A stretch of DNA of 64,000 bases from Xanthomonas pisi DSM 18956 (GTDB lineage Bacteria; Pseudomonadota; Gammaproteobacteria; Xanthomonadales; Xanthomonadaceae), in NCBI RefSeq assembly GCF_001010415.1, contig NZ_JPLE01000028.1, forward strand, positions 1 to 64,000, given 5' to 3'. This document shows, one piece after another, positions 1 through 10,010 of the stretch (position 1 is the stretch's first letter; the number at the start of each line of letters is the position of its first letter). The position numbers and the translations under genes were made by a program. The notes under the pieces are model-generated. The model saw only the letters and a list, made by a program, of their open reading frames with translations, had not been told where the DNA came from and did not search any database.

Positions 1-371
1 AAGTGAACAGCATTACGGCATGCCGGGGCTTTTTTGTGCCGATCCGCTCGGCCAGCTGCGCATCGATGCGACGCCGTCGATGAGGTCGACGATCGGTGCG
101 GGCTCGGTCAGCGGGCGCTGTGTCTCGACCAGCGCAGGCGTCTCGGCACCGACATGCACCCAGGTAGGCTGGCCGTGGGACGCGATCGGCGAGAGATCAC
201 GGCGATAGCGCGCAAGGCGCATTCCGCATCGATCGCGCGCACAGGGTTTCAGGCGTTTTTGCAATCCGCTGCATTGCACGCAGCAACGTCGTAGCGTTGC
301 TGCCGCACCGGGACAGATGCGCACAGGGATGCCGGCGATGAGGTTGGCGCTTGGAAACGCCCGGACGTACG
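1..371. other. Stretch without a convincing gene
   Basis: Open frames here on both strands lack a credible start, ribosome site or family resemblance. Near 19-36 there is GGCATGCCGGGGC followed by six T, which looks like the right half of an intrinsic terminator related to the palindrome at 372-395, but its left arm is not complementary. Confidence 0.4.
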
Positions 372-395
372 AAGGCCCCGGCATGCCGGGGCCTT
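372..395. terminator. Perfect GC-rich palindrome, probable terminator of the autotransporter gene
   Basis: The half-arm AAGGCCCCGGCA is followed directly by its exact reverse complement, giving a 24-base self-complementary sequence about 60 bases beyond the leftward stop codon of the autotransporter gene. There is no long T tract, so termination is inferred from position and stem strength. Confidence 0.5.
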
Positions 396-456
396 GGCAG
401 TCGCTGGCGTGACGCGGCCAGCGGATGCTGTCGCGTTACCACCGGCCATCGCTGGA

Positions 457-3207
457 TCAGAACTGCCAGCGCAGACCGACGTTGGCGTTGATGCTGTTGG
501 ACTCGGAACGGCCACGCTCGGCACCCACATTGCCGTACAGCGAGAACGCGTCGTTGACCTGGTACCGCACGCCGACCGAGGCGCGCACGGCCTGCTTGGA
601 CACCGGCGTCCCGGCCACAGTGAAGCGCGCTTCCGGCAAGCCGGTGAACCAGGCGCTGAAGTCGGCGTTGGGGTTGCCCAGCAACGAGCGGTAGGCGACC
701 AGACCATCGAAGCCCCACTTGCCGCGTGCCAGATGACCGCGCACGCCCACCTCGCCATACCCCGCGCGCAAGGTGTCGCTGCCGGCGCTCAGGCCCAGAC
801 CGGTCACCGACGCTTCGCTGAAGGCGTCCTGGGTCTGGCTGACCACACCTGCGGCCACGAAGGGCGACAGCCCGGCATGCGGCAGCAGGCCGACTTCCGC
901 GCGCAGCGACCAGTTGGTGTCGTGGCGACGGTCCTGCAAGCGTTCGCCGACGCTGCCGGCCTGCACGTTGCGCTCGGTCTCCACATTGCTCATGCCATAG
1001 GAACCGATGCCCGACAGGTACGCCTGGCCGATCGGCTGGTACAGGTACGCGGTCATTGCGTAACGGTCCGAGCGCAGACGGCTGGCCGATGCGTCGATGT
1101 GCGCGCGGTCCTGACCGGAGGTCACCGCCGCGCCCACCACCGTGCCGGCACTGCCGATCGGCAGATCCACACCGAAGGTGGTGGCCTGCTGGGTGTAGTC
1201 GGCCGACGCAAACCCGCTGCGGCTCAGATCGCCATCCAGGTAGCTGCCCTGCATCCAGGTGGTCAGCGTGGTGGTGTCGGCCAGGTAGGGCAGGCGATCG
1301 GCAGCAACACGCGCATCGTTGAGTGCCGACTGGAAGCCCAGCGTGCGCTCGATGCCATGCACCTGGCCGGCCAGGGTCGGCAGCGATGCGGCAACCTGCG
1401 CATTGGATGCCGCCAGCAGCGAGCCGGTGGCGCTGATCAGGCCACCCAGATTTGCGGTGTCGCCGGATGCCACGCGGGTGTCCAGCACCTTGACCAGCGC
1501 ATCGGCCTGGGCAGCGCCGTTGACCACTGCCTGCGGCGCACCCGCGGCCTGCGCGCTGGCGGCGGATGCATTACGGGTCAGGGTTGCGGTGACGGTGGTC
1601 GGGTCGTAGGCAAGCGACGCGGTCCAGAAGAAATTGTTGGCGTACTGCACACGGTCGAACGTGCCCTGCAGGACACCGGCACTGACGATCTTCTCGCTGC
1701 TGCCGACGCTGTAGCCGGACGCTTCCGGCAGCAACAGCAGATTGCCCTTCAGGCTGGCCACGCCGGTGACGGTCAGGCCCTTGCCCAATTGGATGGCGGT
1801 GGTGCCGGTGTTGTTGACCAGGCTGTAGCCGCCGTTGATCACGCCGCCGCGCGACTCGAAGGTGGCCGAGTTGGCCACCAGAAGATCCGAGCGCAGGCTG
1901 CCGGAGAGCGCCAGCACGCCGTCAGCAATCGTGGTGCCGCCGGTATAGCTGTTGTTGCCGCTCAGGGTGAGTTTGCCGCTGCCATTCTTGGTCAGGCTGC
2001 CGCTGCCGGAAATGTCGTTGCTGAAGGTGCTGTCGTAGCCGGCACCCACAGTGGCCGACCAGTTGCTGGCGAACCGGCCCGGTCCCCTGATCGCCTTGGC
2101 CGCGTTGACCAGGCCCCAGCCATACAGCGCATCCACCCCCGGGTCGCCTAGGTCGGTCGCGGTGGTCAGCAGGGTCTGCTGCAGGTTGGAGGCGCTCATC
2201 CACGGATACACGCCCAGTACCTGCGCCGCGACGCCGCTGACCGCAGCGGTGGAGAACGAGGTGCCGGCGATCTGGCCCTGCAATTCGGTGCCGGCCAGCG
2301 CCGGAGCGGTGAAGCTGCCCGGTGCCACCAGGCACCACTGCGCGGCGGCGCCGCAATGGTTGGAATAGCTGGTCAGACCAGCCGCATTGCCGGCACTGTC
2401 GACATTGATCGCGCCCACCGCCAGCCAGTTGTTGCGCACGCTGGCTTCCTGCACCGGTGTCGCCGCCGGATACGAGGCTTCGGCGGCGCCTTCGTTGCCT
2501 GTCGAGGCGACGATCAGCGCGTCTGTCTGCACCAGCGGGGTCAGCGCATATCGCCAGGCGGCTGCCGCGTTGGCGCTGCCGGCGGCGTCGGCATACGAGG
2601 CGCCCAGCGACAGGTTGGCGATGCGCACGCCGGAGGCCGCCAGATCCACCGCCGCGCGGCGGGCCTGCTGGGTACCGCAGGAATTCTCTGCGCAGATCCG
2701 TGCATAGAACAGGTCCGCATCCGGAGCGACGCCACCGGCAAAGCCGTCCTGCGCCGAGCCCAGCACCAGCGCCGAAACGATCGTGCCATGGCCGCGCAGC
2801 GCATTGGACGACGACTCGGGCGTACCCGGGCTAGCGGTGTAGTCGGTGAAACCATCGACCTTGCCGGCAATCGGCGCGTAACTCGGCACCAGGTTGTCGT
2901 CCAGCACAGCCAGCTTCACGCCCTGGCCGCGGGCACCGGCCTGCTGCGCCAGATCGGCATTGATCGGCACCAGCAGATTGCTGCCGACGCCTTGATAGCG
3001 GGCAGGCGCAGGCGTCGGAACCGGCGCGGTCTTGGGCAGCGGATCGGACGTGGTACCCGGGGTGGTCGGCGCGGTCGGCGTGGGTGCCGGCGCAATCACC
3101 GTACTCTGCGGCGGCTCACTGCGGACGTTGCCGCCACCGCCACCGCCGCCACATGCGGTCAGGACAAGACAGGAGGCGATGGTGGTTGCAAGTAGCGAGC
3201 GATTCAT
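457..3207 (-). CDS. Subtilase-type autotransporter serine protease (lipoprotein signal)
   Basis: The 916-residue product is a surface or secreted protease of the subtilisin (S8) autotransporter class. It starts with a lipoprotein-type signal (LVLTAC, Cys19) and a glycine- and proline-rich linker. The S8 domain spans roughly residues 75-370: catalytic Asp around 102-103 (VLDDN), His139 (GHGT) and Ser316 (GTSFS). A passenger-associated repeat near 400-440 (LTKNGSGKLTLSG) leads to a C-terminal beta-barrel of about 270 residues ending in RWQF, whose final Phe is typical of outer-membrane barrels. The family secretes its passenger through the barrel. Length and domain order are normal, and it seems to be transcribed alone. 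Confidence 0.93.
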   Translation of the reverse strand: MNRSLLATTIASCLVLTACGGGGGGGNVRSEPPQSTVIAPAPTPTAPTTPGTTSDPLPKTAPVPTPAPARYQGVGSNLLVPINADLAQQAGARGQGVKLAVLDDNLVPSYAPIAGKVDGFTDYTASPGTPESSSNALRGHGTIVSALVLGSAQDGFAGGVAPDADLFYARICAENSCGTQQARRAAVDLAASGVRIANLSLGASYADAAGSANAAAAWRYALTPLVQTDALIVASTGNEGAAEASYPAATPVQEASVRNNWLAVGAINVDSAGNAAGLTSYSNHCGAAAQWCLVAPGSFTAPALAGTELQGQIAGTSFSTAAVSGVAAQVLGVYPWMSASNLQQTLLTTATDLGDPGVDALYGWGLVNAAKAIRGPGRFASNWSATVGAGYDSTFSNDISGSGSLTKNGSGKLTLSGNNSYTGGTTIADGVLALSGSLRSDLLVANSATFESRGGVINGGYSLVNNTGTTAIQLGKGLTVTGVASLKGNLLLLPEASGYSVGSSEKIVSAGVLQGTFDRVQYANNFFWTASLAYDPTTVTATLTRNASAASAQAAGAPQAVVNGAAQADALVKVLDTRVASGDTANLGGLISATGSLLAASNAQVAASLPTLAGQVHGIERTLGFQSALNDARVAADRLPYLADTTTLTTWMQGSYLDGDLSRSGFASADYTQQATTFGVDLPIGSAGTVVGAAVTSGQDRAHIDASASRLRSDRYAMTAYLYQPIGQAYLSGIGSYGMSNVETERNVQAGSVGERLQDRRHDTNWSLRAEVGLLPHAGLSPFVAAGVVSQTQDAFSEASVTGLGLSAGSDTLRAGYGEVGVRGHLARGKWGFDGLVAYRSLLGNPNADFSAWFTGLPEARFTVAGTPVSKQAVRASVGVRYQVNDAFSLYGNVGAERGRSESNSINANVGLRWQF

Positions 3208-4880
3208 AAGCGTGGTCGATTCCGTTGTAGGCGCGCCGCTACTGCCGATTCTGAAATTTGGCGCAGAAGGTCCCAGCGCTGGCGGTCACCAACGAAGGCG
3301 TTTAATTTCACGTGTTATTCACTTCAACTGCAGCGGTCCATCCTCTCGGACTTGTGCTGCCGAAGCGCCCGGCAAATACGCTGATGCACTCGCCGTGTGC
3401 TTGCGGTTTGTTTAACGGCGCTAGCCATTAACTCTAAAGTCTGAATGGACAGTTGCTATTCAGAGAAAAAGATCGTGCGATAGGAAACACCGATTCACTT
3501 CATAGCGATATCGGATTAAAAGGCCGCTAACAGATGAAAATTCAGAAAACTGTCAGACCGAACGCAACAATACCCCGTCACATTTCGCAGAGGGCGGCTA
3601 TCCTAAATGCGACGAAGAGCGCGAGGAATCAGGGAATGATGTCGAAGATGTGGGTAAATCCCTCACGCATTGTAGCGAATTCAACCGGAAGTTAGGCGTT
3701 CTAACGGACTCTGCTGTACGCGGCGGAATTTTGAATAGTTTGCTTGCGACGATTGTTTAAGCTGTCAGAAATCAGGATTGTCTCCCGATGTCATTGCGAT
3801 AAAACGCCCTCTCGCGACGCCGAGCGACCTCGTCCGATTGTGCGAAATTCCACGTCAAAAGGCATCGATTACGCAATCGGTTGCATCGAAAATGAATGAT
3901 TTGAATAATTTAGTTTATTTTTCGAGTTTTTTTAAGGCTGCCGTTTTTTGGGGCGCCTTGGAGTGATCTGGGTGTTATTTAATTATCCGACCTTTGAGTT
4001 CTGGCGAGCTTCTTCGGTGAATTTATGCGGGGGGCGGCGTGGACAAGCGTTTCGCATAGTCAGCCTTCGAAGCCTGCAGAGGTCCAGCCCGCTTGGCGCT
4101 CACGCCGGTGACCTCTGCCTCAGGTGTATCGCGCAAGGCGGTAAGTCGAGGCTGTGAAGGTTTGAGCGGTCTGCTCAGCCAGGGCGGGAAGTCTTCATGC
4201 ACGGCACGGAGCGGAGACCGGCTCCTTACCTGCACTACCTGCACGGGCGGGCATGGGCGTTCACGTCGACAGACCGGTCGTGCGTCAGCAGGTTTTTGGG
4301 CAAATGCCACCGCTGAACGTCTGTAAGAGCGGCCCACCACGCGCATGCGGCTCGGAAGGTCCGGCGCGCTTAAACCAATGGCCAAGCCCCCGGTAGCTCC
4401 CGAATGGTCCATGGAGCGCTAGCGGTGCGCGGACAGGCAGCTCACCGAGGTAAACAGCGCGTGGTCGCAGTACAAGACACGCAGAGTTGGATTGACGGTT
4501 GAAGGTGCAGCCTTTGCAGCGCGCGTGGTGGCCGCTCTTTCCGCAACAATGCGTCCCGCAGCTTGCAAGTAGCGGGTGACGGCGCCGGCAGTGTCGGCGG
4601 CGCCTCGTTGATTGCCTGCCGACTCGCCGAACTGCAGGCCCTGTCGAGGATGCGTCAGATGAGGAGGCATTCGGGACTGTTGGCGAGCACCTGCGGCCTG
4701 GTCGATGCAGAGCGCGGCGCAGCTAGGCAGCAAGCCCGGCTTGGCAACAAATGGGCCTATTCCGCAGGCAAACACGCATGCCGCAGCAGCGGTTCCACCT
4801 GTGGCCAGGTCGCTCCCAGCCACGCAGCAGTACATCGGGCGAACCGCTTGCCCGGCGGCTGCATCAGCTTGTCAGCATCC
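3208..4880. other. Long gene-free stretch with an AT-rich core
   Basis: About 1.67 kb with no convincing gene on either strand. From roughly 3430 to 4020 the sequence is much richer in A and T than the surroundings (for example 3890-3950), while 4020-4880 returns to high GC. No tRNA, rRNA, IS inverted repeat or strong terminator was recognised. Confidence 0.5.
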
Positions 4881-5678
4881 TTACTGCGTCTTGGCCAGGG
4901 CGGCCTTGGCGCGGGTGCCGGCCGCCGCACCGACCCGTTTGTCCAGCACCTGCGCCAGCGCGTTGAGCTGCGCGCTGCTCATGCCGATGTTCATGCTGAT
5001 CTTCAGATGCGACTGCAATTGCGAATCCACCCCCTCCAGCGCCGCGAGCATGCTCACCGTTGCCAGCTCGCGGCTGATCCAATCGAGGTTGTCGCGCGCA
5101 AAAATGTCGCCGAACAGGTGCGTCTTCAGGTAGGCATCGATGGCCGGCGCGAACTCGAACAGCGGCCCAGAGACCGCCGCCCCCACCAGCTGCGTCTGAT
5201 TGGCGGTGCCCAACGCAAGCAGTTCCGGGCCGGTCGGCACCGGGCCAGGCAGCTCGCCCTGCGCGTCGGCAAGGCCGCGCTGTTGCCGCGCTTGCACCAC
5301 CTGCATCAGCGCCGACAGCGCATTGAGGCTGCGCGGAAAGCCGGCATAGGCGTAGACCTGTACCAGCACTTCCTTGCATTCGTTGATGGTCAGACCGGTG
5401 TCCAGGCCTGCCTCCAATGCCGTGGTCAAACGGTCGATATCGCCAGTCGCCGCAAACGCGGCGATCGGTGCGATGGCTTGCTGTCGGGGCGACAGACTTT
5501 CCGAGATGGGCATACCGATGGACTCCGGGGAACGTGTTGCCGCGGGGGAGGGGGCAACCACACAGACAGCGACCGCGGCGAGGACGCAGGCCACCACGCG
5601 CGCGAGCACATGAGGCCGACGCACCGACGTGGTCTGTCTGTCAGATACAGATCTAGGGGTCGCTGCGCTGGAATCCAA
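4881..5678 (-). CDS. Exported carboxymuconolactone decarboxylase-family protein
   Basis: The 265-residue protein carries two carboxymuconolactone decarboxylase/AhpD-like repeats (about 60-145 and 165-250) after an N-terminal hydrophobic segment (residues about 27-47) that looks like a signal peptide or anchor. Relatives act as small alkylhydroperoxidases or decarboxylases. I do not see the CxxC pair of true AhpD enzymes, so peroxidase activity is doubtful. The second repeat (LDWISRELATVSMLAALEG) fits the family well. No operon partner is apparent and the substrate is unknown. Confidence 0.75.
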   Translation of the reverse strand: MDSSAATPRSVSDRQTTSVRRPHVLARVVACVLAAVAVCVVAPSPAATRSPESIGMPISESLSPRQQAIAPIAAFAATGDIDRLTTALEAGLDTGLTINECKEVLVQVYAYAGFPRSLNALSALMQVVQARQQRGLADAQGELPGPVPTGPELLALGTANQTQLVGAAVSGPLFEFAPAIDAYLKTHLFGDIFARDNLDWISRELATVSMLAALEGVDSQLQSHLKISMNIGMSSAQLNALAQVLDKRVGAAAGTRAKAALAKTQ

Positions 5679-6137
5679 GCGTTATCTCCTTGCGTGATGC
5701 GATAACCGCAGGCCTGGGTGGCTGCGCGATGGGTCATGCACGCACCGCGATGCGTCTGGACAGGACAGGGCGCCAGCATGCCGTATCCGCCTCGCCGTTC
5801 CAGCCGCGTGTACCGCATGCAGTGATGAGGTGCGCTCATTACCGCGTGGCGATAACGGTGTGATGCGATGAGATCGTTTGATGCGCCGACGCCATCTGTA
5901 GGCGGCTGGACGGCAACCAACGATCAGACAGGCAACGCACTACCCAGCGGCCGCCAGCACGTCAGCGCGTAGCGCTTTGCGTAGGCGCAAGACGCCTCCG
6001 GATGGAGACACCGTTTCCGCAGGAGTGATGCACTGCATGCCTCGGCGTCCTATGCTACGCGTCAGCCTGCAGCAGGGATGTCCTGCCTGAGCGCCAACGG
6101 AGCGGACGCGTTTGATCGATGCAGGAAGGCGGCACGC
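5679..6137. other. Intergenic region between divergent genes
   Basis: About 460 bases separate the leftward decarboxylase-family gene from the rightward sensor kinase. Overlapping frames show no family features. Promoters for both genes should lie here, but no box was clear enough to place. Confidence 0.4.
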
Positions 6138-7178
6138 ATGCGCGGGGTAAGACGCATGTTCTGGCTGATGCAGACCTTGGGATGGGCGCTGTTCCTGGCG
6201 ATCGCCTACCTGGCGCGGCCGAGCGAAGAACGGGTGCCCGACGCGCTCCAGCTTGCTGCAGTGGTCGGTCTGAGCATGGGCGGGTTGCTGGGCAGCCTGG
6301 TGCTGCGTTGGCTGTATCGAAGGCTGCAGGCCGATGGGTATGGCGAGTTGCGCTGGCTGGGGCTGCTGTTCGTCGGCAGCCTGGCGATGGCGGTTGGCGT
6401 CGATCTTGCCGTGCACGGCGTGCTGTGGCTGTTGCGCGATCTGTCGCCTGCGACGATGGCATTGCATGACGCGCAGCCGATGATCTCCAGTACACCCTTG
6501 CTGTTTCCCGCCTATATCGCCTGGAGTCTGCTGTATCTGTCGATCAGCAGGCAGACGCGCCTGGCCGAGGCCACACGCCACCAGAACGACTTGCGCCTGG
6601 CGCTCAAGGAGGCGCAGTTGCAGCGGCTGCTCGGCCATATCAGCCCGCACTTCACCTTCAACACGCTCAACAACATCCGCGCGCTCATCCTGATGGACCC
6701 GGAGCTGGCGCGCGAACAGATCACGCGCTTTGCCAGCACGCTGCGCTACCAGTTCAGCGGCGGCGAAGAAGCCCTGGTCACGGTTGACGACGAAATGGCG
6801 GTGGTGCGCGATTATCTGGGCCTGGTCGGCATGCAGCTGGGCAAACGCCTGCGCTATACCGAACAGCTGGACCCGCGTGCGTTGCCGCGGCAGGTCCCGC
6901 GTTTTTGCGTGCAGCTGCTGGTGGAAAACGCCATCAAGCATGGCCTGGGGCCAAGCAGCAGCGGAGGCGAGCTGCATGTGCAGATCGCCTTGCAGGGCAC
7001 GCGTCTGCAGATCGACGTGCGCAACAGCGGCCGCTTGCAGCACACCGGCAACGGCGGCACCGGCCTTGCGAATCTGCGGCAACGCCTGCAACTGTCGTTC
7101 GGCGCAGGCGCCGGCCTGGGCCTGCAGGGAGAGGGCGGGTGCGTGATTGCCCAGGTCTGGATCGGAGGTGGTGCGTGA
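6138..7178 (+). CDS. LytS/YehU-type membrane sensor histidine kinase
   Basis: A 346-residue kinase with four hydrophobic segments in its first 140 residues, then a His_kinase domain with the motif HISPHFTFNTLNN (phospho-acceptor His around residue 171) and a HATPase domain with LLVENAIKHG. An AGGAAGG ribosome site at 6123-6129 favours the ATG at 6138 over the upstream in-frame ATG at 6078. It overlaps the next gene by four bases (GTGA), so the two form a translationally coupled two-component system. The usual PHFLFN box reads PHFTFN here, a mild variation. The signal sensed is not evident. Confidence 0.88.
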   Translation: MRGVRRMFWLMQTLGWALFLAIAYLARPSEERVPDALQLAAVVGLSMGGLLGSLVLRWLYRRLQADGYGELRWLGLLFVGSLAMAVGVDLAVHGVLWLLRDLSPATMALHDAQPMISSTPLLFPAYIAWSLLYLSISRQTRLAEATRHQNDLRLALKEAQLQRLLGHISPHFTFNTLNNIRALILMDPELAREQITRFASTLRYQFSGGEEALVTVDDEMAVVRDYLGLVGMQLGKRLRYTEQLDPRALPRQVPRFCVQLLVENAIKHGLGPSSSGGELHVQIALQGTRLQIDVRNSGRLQHTGNGGTGLANLRQRLQLSFGAGAGLGLQGEGGCVIAQVWIGGGA

Positions 7179-7879
7179 TCGATGCAGTGATCGTGGAGGA
7201 TTCGGAGCTGGCCCGTTTCGAACTGGAGCATCAGCTCAAGGGCTACCCGCAGATACGCGTGCTGGGGCATGCCGGCGACGTGGATGCCGCGGTGGAGCTG
7301 ATCGAATCGAGCGCACCGGCGCTGGTCTTTCTGGACATCGATCTGCCCGGCGGCAATGCGTTCGATGTGCTGGAGCGGCTGAGCCAGGTACCGCGCATCA
7401 TCTTCACCACCGCATTCGACGCCCACGCACTCAAGGCCTTCGGCTACAACACCGTGGATTACCTGCTCAAGCCGATCGCGCCGCAGCGACTTGCGCAGGC
7501 CATCGCCAAGGTGGGCGAGGCTTTGCCCACCGCGCCGCTGAGGCGCTCGATGGACAGCGCCATCTTCATCAAGGATGGCGAACACTGCTTTCTGGTCAAG
7601 CCACGCGACATCCGTGCGATCGAGGCAGTGGGCAACTACAGCCGCGTGTACTTCCAGAACCACTCGCCGCTGCTGTATCGCCCACTGGGTGCGATCGAAA
7701 CGCAGCTGGCGCCGGAGAAATTTTTCCGCGCTAGCCGCAAGTACATCGTCAATCTCGATTTCGTGGAGCAGGTGGCGCCGTGGAGCAATGGGGGGCTGAT
7801 GCTCACCCTGCGCGGCGGGCTGGAAGTGGACATCTCACGTCGGCAGAGCGTGCGGTTCCGGGAGATGCTGAGCCTTTAG
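7175..7879 (+). CDS. LytTR-family response regulator
   Basis: The 234-residue partner of the upstream kinase starts at a GTG inside the kinase stop codon. The receiver domain (1-120) shows the acidic pair VED near residues 7-9, the phospho-acceptor Asp in VFLDIDLPGG and the conserved Lys in YLLKPI. The LytTR DNA-binding domain (about 130-234) includes NYSRVYF and FFRASRKYIVNL. Members usually bind paired direct repeats; no target was identified. Its stop overlaps by four bases the stop of the convergent hydrolase gene. Confidence 0.9.
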   Translation: MIDAVIVEDSELARFELEHQLKGYPQIRVLGHAGDVDAAVELIESSAPALVFLDIDLPGGNAFDVLERLSQVPRIIFTTAFDAHALKAFGYNTVDYLLKPIAPQRLAQAIAKVGEALPTAPLRRSMDSAIFIKDGEHCFLVKPRDIRAIEAVGNYSRVYFQNHSPLLYRPLGAIETQLAPEKFFRASRKYIVNLDFVEQVAPWSNGGLMLTLRGGLEVDISRRQSVRFREMLSL

Positions 7880-9255
7880 CGCGCAGCGCCTGCTGCCACT
7901 TCGCCGATGCCGCTGCTGTCGCCCAGCAAACGGTCGTGCAGCGTCATCACAGCCCGTCCGCTGCTGTCGACGGCAAAGCTCAACGCGTCCAGGGTGTCGC
8001 CCAGGTAGTAGCGTCCGTCGGCATGCGGCGTGACCGCAAGCGCATCCTCGCCTTCGCGTTGCAGCTGCAACGCGCCGTCCACGCTGGCCAGTATCCGTAC
8101 GTCGTCCTTGGCAAAGCGGTAGCGGCCGAGCCACGCCCGGGCGTCGTTACGCGCCACAAGGGCCGGTGCATACGGTGTGCCTGCGGCGATGGCCGCTAGG
8201 CGCACGCTGAGCGTGGTCGGGTCCAGAAACTCCGCATTGGTCAACACGGTGACGAAGACGTCCGGTTGCTGCAGGCGCACCACGTAGCTGTTGAAGCCAT
8301 TGATGAAACCACCGTGCTCGACATCGGCGATGCCATTGGCCTGGCCGATGATCCAGCCGAATCCGTAAGGCGAAGCGCTGCCATCGGCCAGTACGGTCTT
8401 GTGCATCGCCTGCGCCAGTAGCGATGCGGGCACCGGCACGCCATCGCGTAATGCACGGTGCCAGATGGCCAGGTCGTCCACGGTACTGATCAGGCCACCG
8501 GCGCCTTGCGGCTGCGTCATGCTGATGAAGTCCGCGTTCTGCAGTTCGCCCTTGCTGCGACGGTAGCCATGGGCCCGCTTGGCGATGATGGCCAGGTGGC
8601 TGTCATAGCGCGTGTGCTGCATGCCCAGGGGCTGGAACAGCGCCTGCTGCAGGTAGGCAGCGTAGGACTGACCGGAGAGACGTTCGATCAGATGGGTCAG
8701 CACGATGTAGTTGGAGTTGCTGTAACCGAACCGGGTGCCCGCAGCGAACTCCAGCGGCAGGTCCTTGAAGTAGTTCATCAGGCTCGGCGCATCGGTGTCG
8801 TCGCGCCGTGCTGCGCGCGAGGCCGCGATGCTGCTGACATTCTTGATGCCTGAGGTGTGGGTGAGCAGCTGCCGCACGGTCACCTGCGCCAGCGGGCCGC
8901 TCAGCGCCGGATCGAGCGACACCACCGTCGCGTCCAGGCTCAGCTTGCCTGCCTGGACCAGCTGCAACACGGCCACCGCGGTGAACTGCTTGCTCATCGA
9001 CGCCAGCCGCAGCGCGGCATCCGGCTGCATCGCCAGCCCGTTTTCGATATCGGCCATGCCGTACGCCCGGCGCAGCAAGACCGTGTCGCCGCGTGTGACC
9101 AGCACCACGCCACCGGGTTGATTGCCCTTGAAAAATGCATCGGCCTCGCGTTCCAATTCTATGGTGGCGGGCGCAGTCACCGCAGGTGGTGCAGCACGCG
9201 CTACCCCGGCTGCGCTCAATACCGCTGCCAGCATCACTGCTCCGATCGTCTTCAT
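7876..9255 (-). CDS. Periplasmic serine hydrolase, class C beta-lactamase/esterase family
   Basis: A 459-residue exported hydrolase with a signal peptide (MKTIGAVMLAAVLSAAGVARA). The nucleophile motif SMSK (Ser86, Lys89), the YSN motif in GYSNSNY and a C-terminal HGG-containing segment (VEHGGFING) match the penicillin-binding/beta-lactamase C fold, followed by a tail of about 100 residues seen in D-aminopeptidase or esterase relatives. Substrates in this group range from beta-lactams to D-amino-acid peptides and esters and cannot be told from sequence. It converges on the LytTR gene and is probably monocistronic. Confidence 0.87.
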   Translation of the reverse strand: MKTIGAVMLAAVLSAAGVARAAPPAVTAPATIELEREADAFFKGNQPGGVVLVTRGDTVLLRRAYGMADIENGLAMQPDAALRLASMSKQFTAVAVLQLVQAGKLSLDATVVSLDPALSGPLAQVTVRQLLTHTSGIKNVSSIAASRAARRDDTDAPSLMNYFKDLPLEFAAGTRFGYSNSNYIVLTHLIERLSGQSYAAYLQQALFQPLGMQHTRYDSHLAIIAKRAHGYRRSKGELQNADFISMTQPQGAGGLISTVDDLAIWHRALRDGVPVPASLLAQAMHKTVLADGSASPYGFGWIIGQANGIADVEHGGFINGFNSYVVRLQQPDVFVTVLTNAEFLDPTTLSVRLAAIAAGTPYAPALVARNDARAWLGRYRFAKDDVRILASVDGALQLQREGEDALAVTPHADGRYYLGDTLDALSFAVDSSGRAVMTLHDRLLGDSSGIGEVAAGAAR

Positions 9256-9593
9256 CTGCCTGCTCCCTGAGTGGATGCGGCCAGCCTAAAAGCGCGTTCT
9301 CGCTGCACCGAGCACTCCATGACCTGTGGTCGGTGTGCCGGTCCAGCGGTCGTGTGGCGGGATGAGCGGCGAGCTGTCTGGTCGAACTGCGCGAGCGGGC
9401 ACCGATGGATGCCGACAGCAGGACGGTGCCAGGTGGCCTTTGCGCATCGTCAGGCGCAATCGCGCAACGACCTGGCGCGTGCAACAGTGCGTTCATGGCA
9501 TGAGCCAAGGCGGTGCACGCAAAATCGTCCTGCTCGTCACACGCCAGCTGGCAGCATCGGGACACGTTTCGCCATTGCCCCAACGAGTCCGCC
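9256..9593. other. Intergenic region
   Basis: About 340 bases between the divergent hydrolase and DUF2231 genes. No convincing ORF, repeat or RNA gene was seen. Confidence 0.4.
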
Positions 9594-10010
9594 ATGAATG
9601 CAGCTGTCGTTTCGCCCCGTCGCTGGGCCATCCATCCGTTCCATGCAGCCGTGCTCGGCGGCGTGTGGCCCTTGTTCCTTGGCGCGCTATTGAGCGACTA
9701 CGCCTACTGGAGCAGCTACCAGATCCAATGGAGCAACTTCGCGTCCTGGCTGTTGGTCGGGGCCATGGTGGTGACCACCATCGCGCTTGTGGCCGCCACC
9801 GTCGGGCTTGTGCGCGGCAGCCGCAACGTCATCTATGTGGTCGCCTTGGTGGCAACCTGGATCGTCGGATTCTTCGATGCGCTGCATCACGCGCGCGATG
9901 CCTGGGCCATCATGCCGGCGGCATTGACGCTGTCGGCAATCGCCACGCTGTTCGCGTTGATCGCTACCTGGGCGGGGCTGTCGGGTCTGCGCATGGGAGG
10001 TGCACGATGA
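9594..10010 (+). CDS. DUF2231-type small membrane protein
   Basis: A 138-residue integral membrane protein with four predicted helices (around residues 17-37, 48-70, 78-97 and 105-128). The in-frame ATG at 9594 (MNAAVVSP) is preferred to the upstream extension, which is basic and cysteine-rich and unlike an N-terminus. It overlaps the downstream dehydrogenase-like gene by ATGA, so they are coupled. DUF2231 proteins often neighbour heme or PQQ dehydrogenases, and a role in the same membrane redox function is inferred. Confidence 0.75.
   Translation: MNAAVVSPRRWAIHPFHAAVLGGVWPLFLGALLSDYAYWSSYQIQWSNFASWLLVGAMVVTTIALVAATVGLVRGSRNVIYVVALVATWIVGFFDALHHARDAWAIMPAALTLSAIATLFALIATWAGLSGLRMGGAR

Noticed and set aside
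394..2151. A 585-codon rightward frame across the autotransporter gene
   Set aside because: It is the antisense shadow of a clear protease gene, with a composition typical of such shadows.
4023..4412. A 129-codon leftward frame and a GAGCCGCATGCG stretch reminiscent of group II intron domain V
   Set aside because: The residues look non-coding, the domain V stem does not close, and no reverse transcriptase is nearby.
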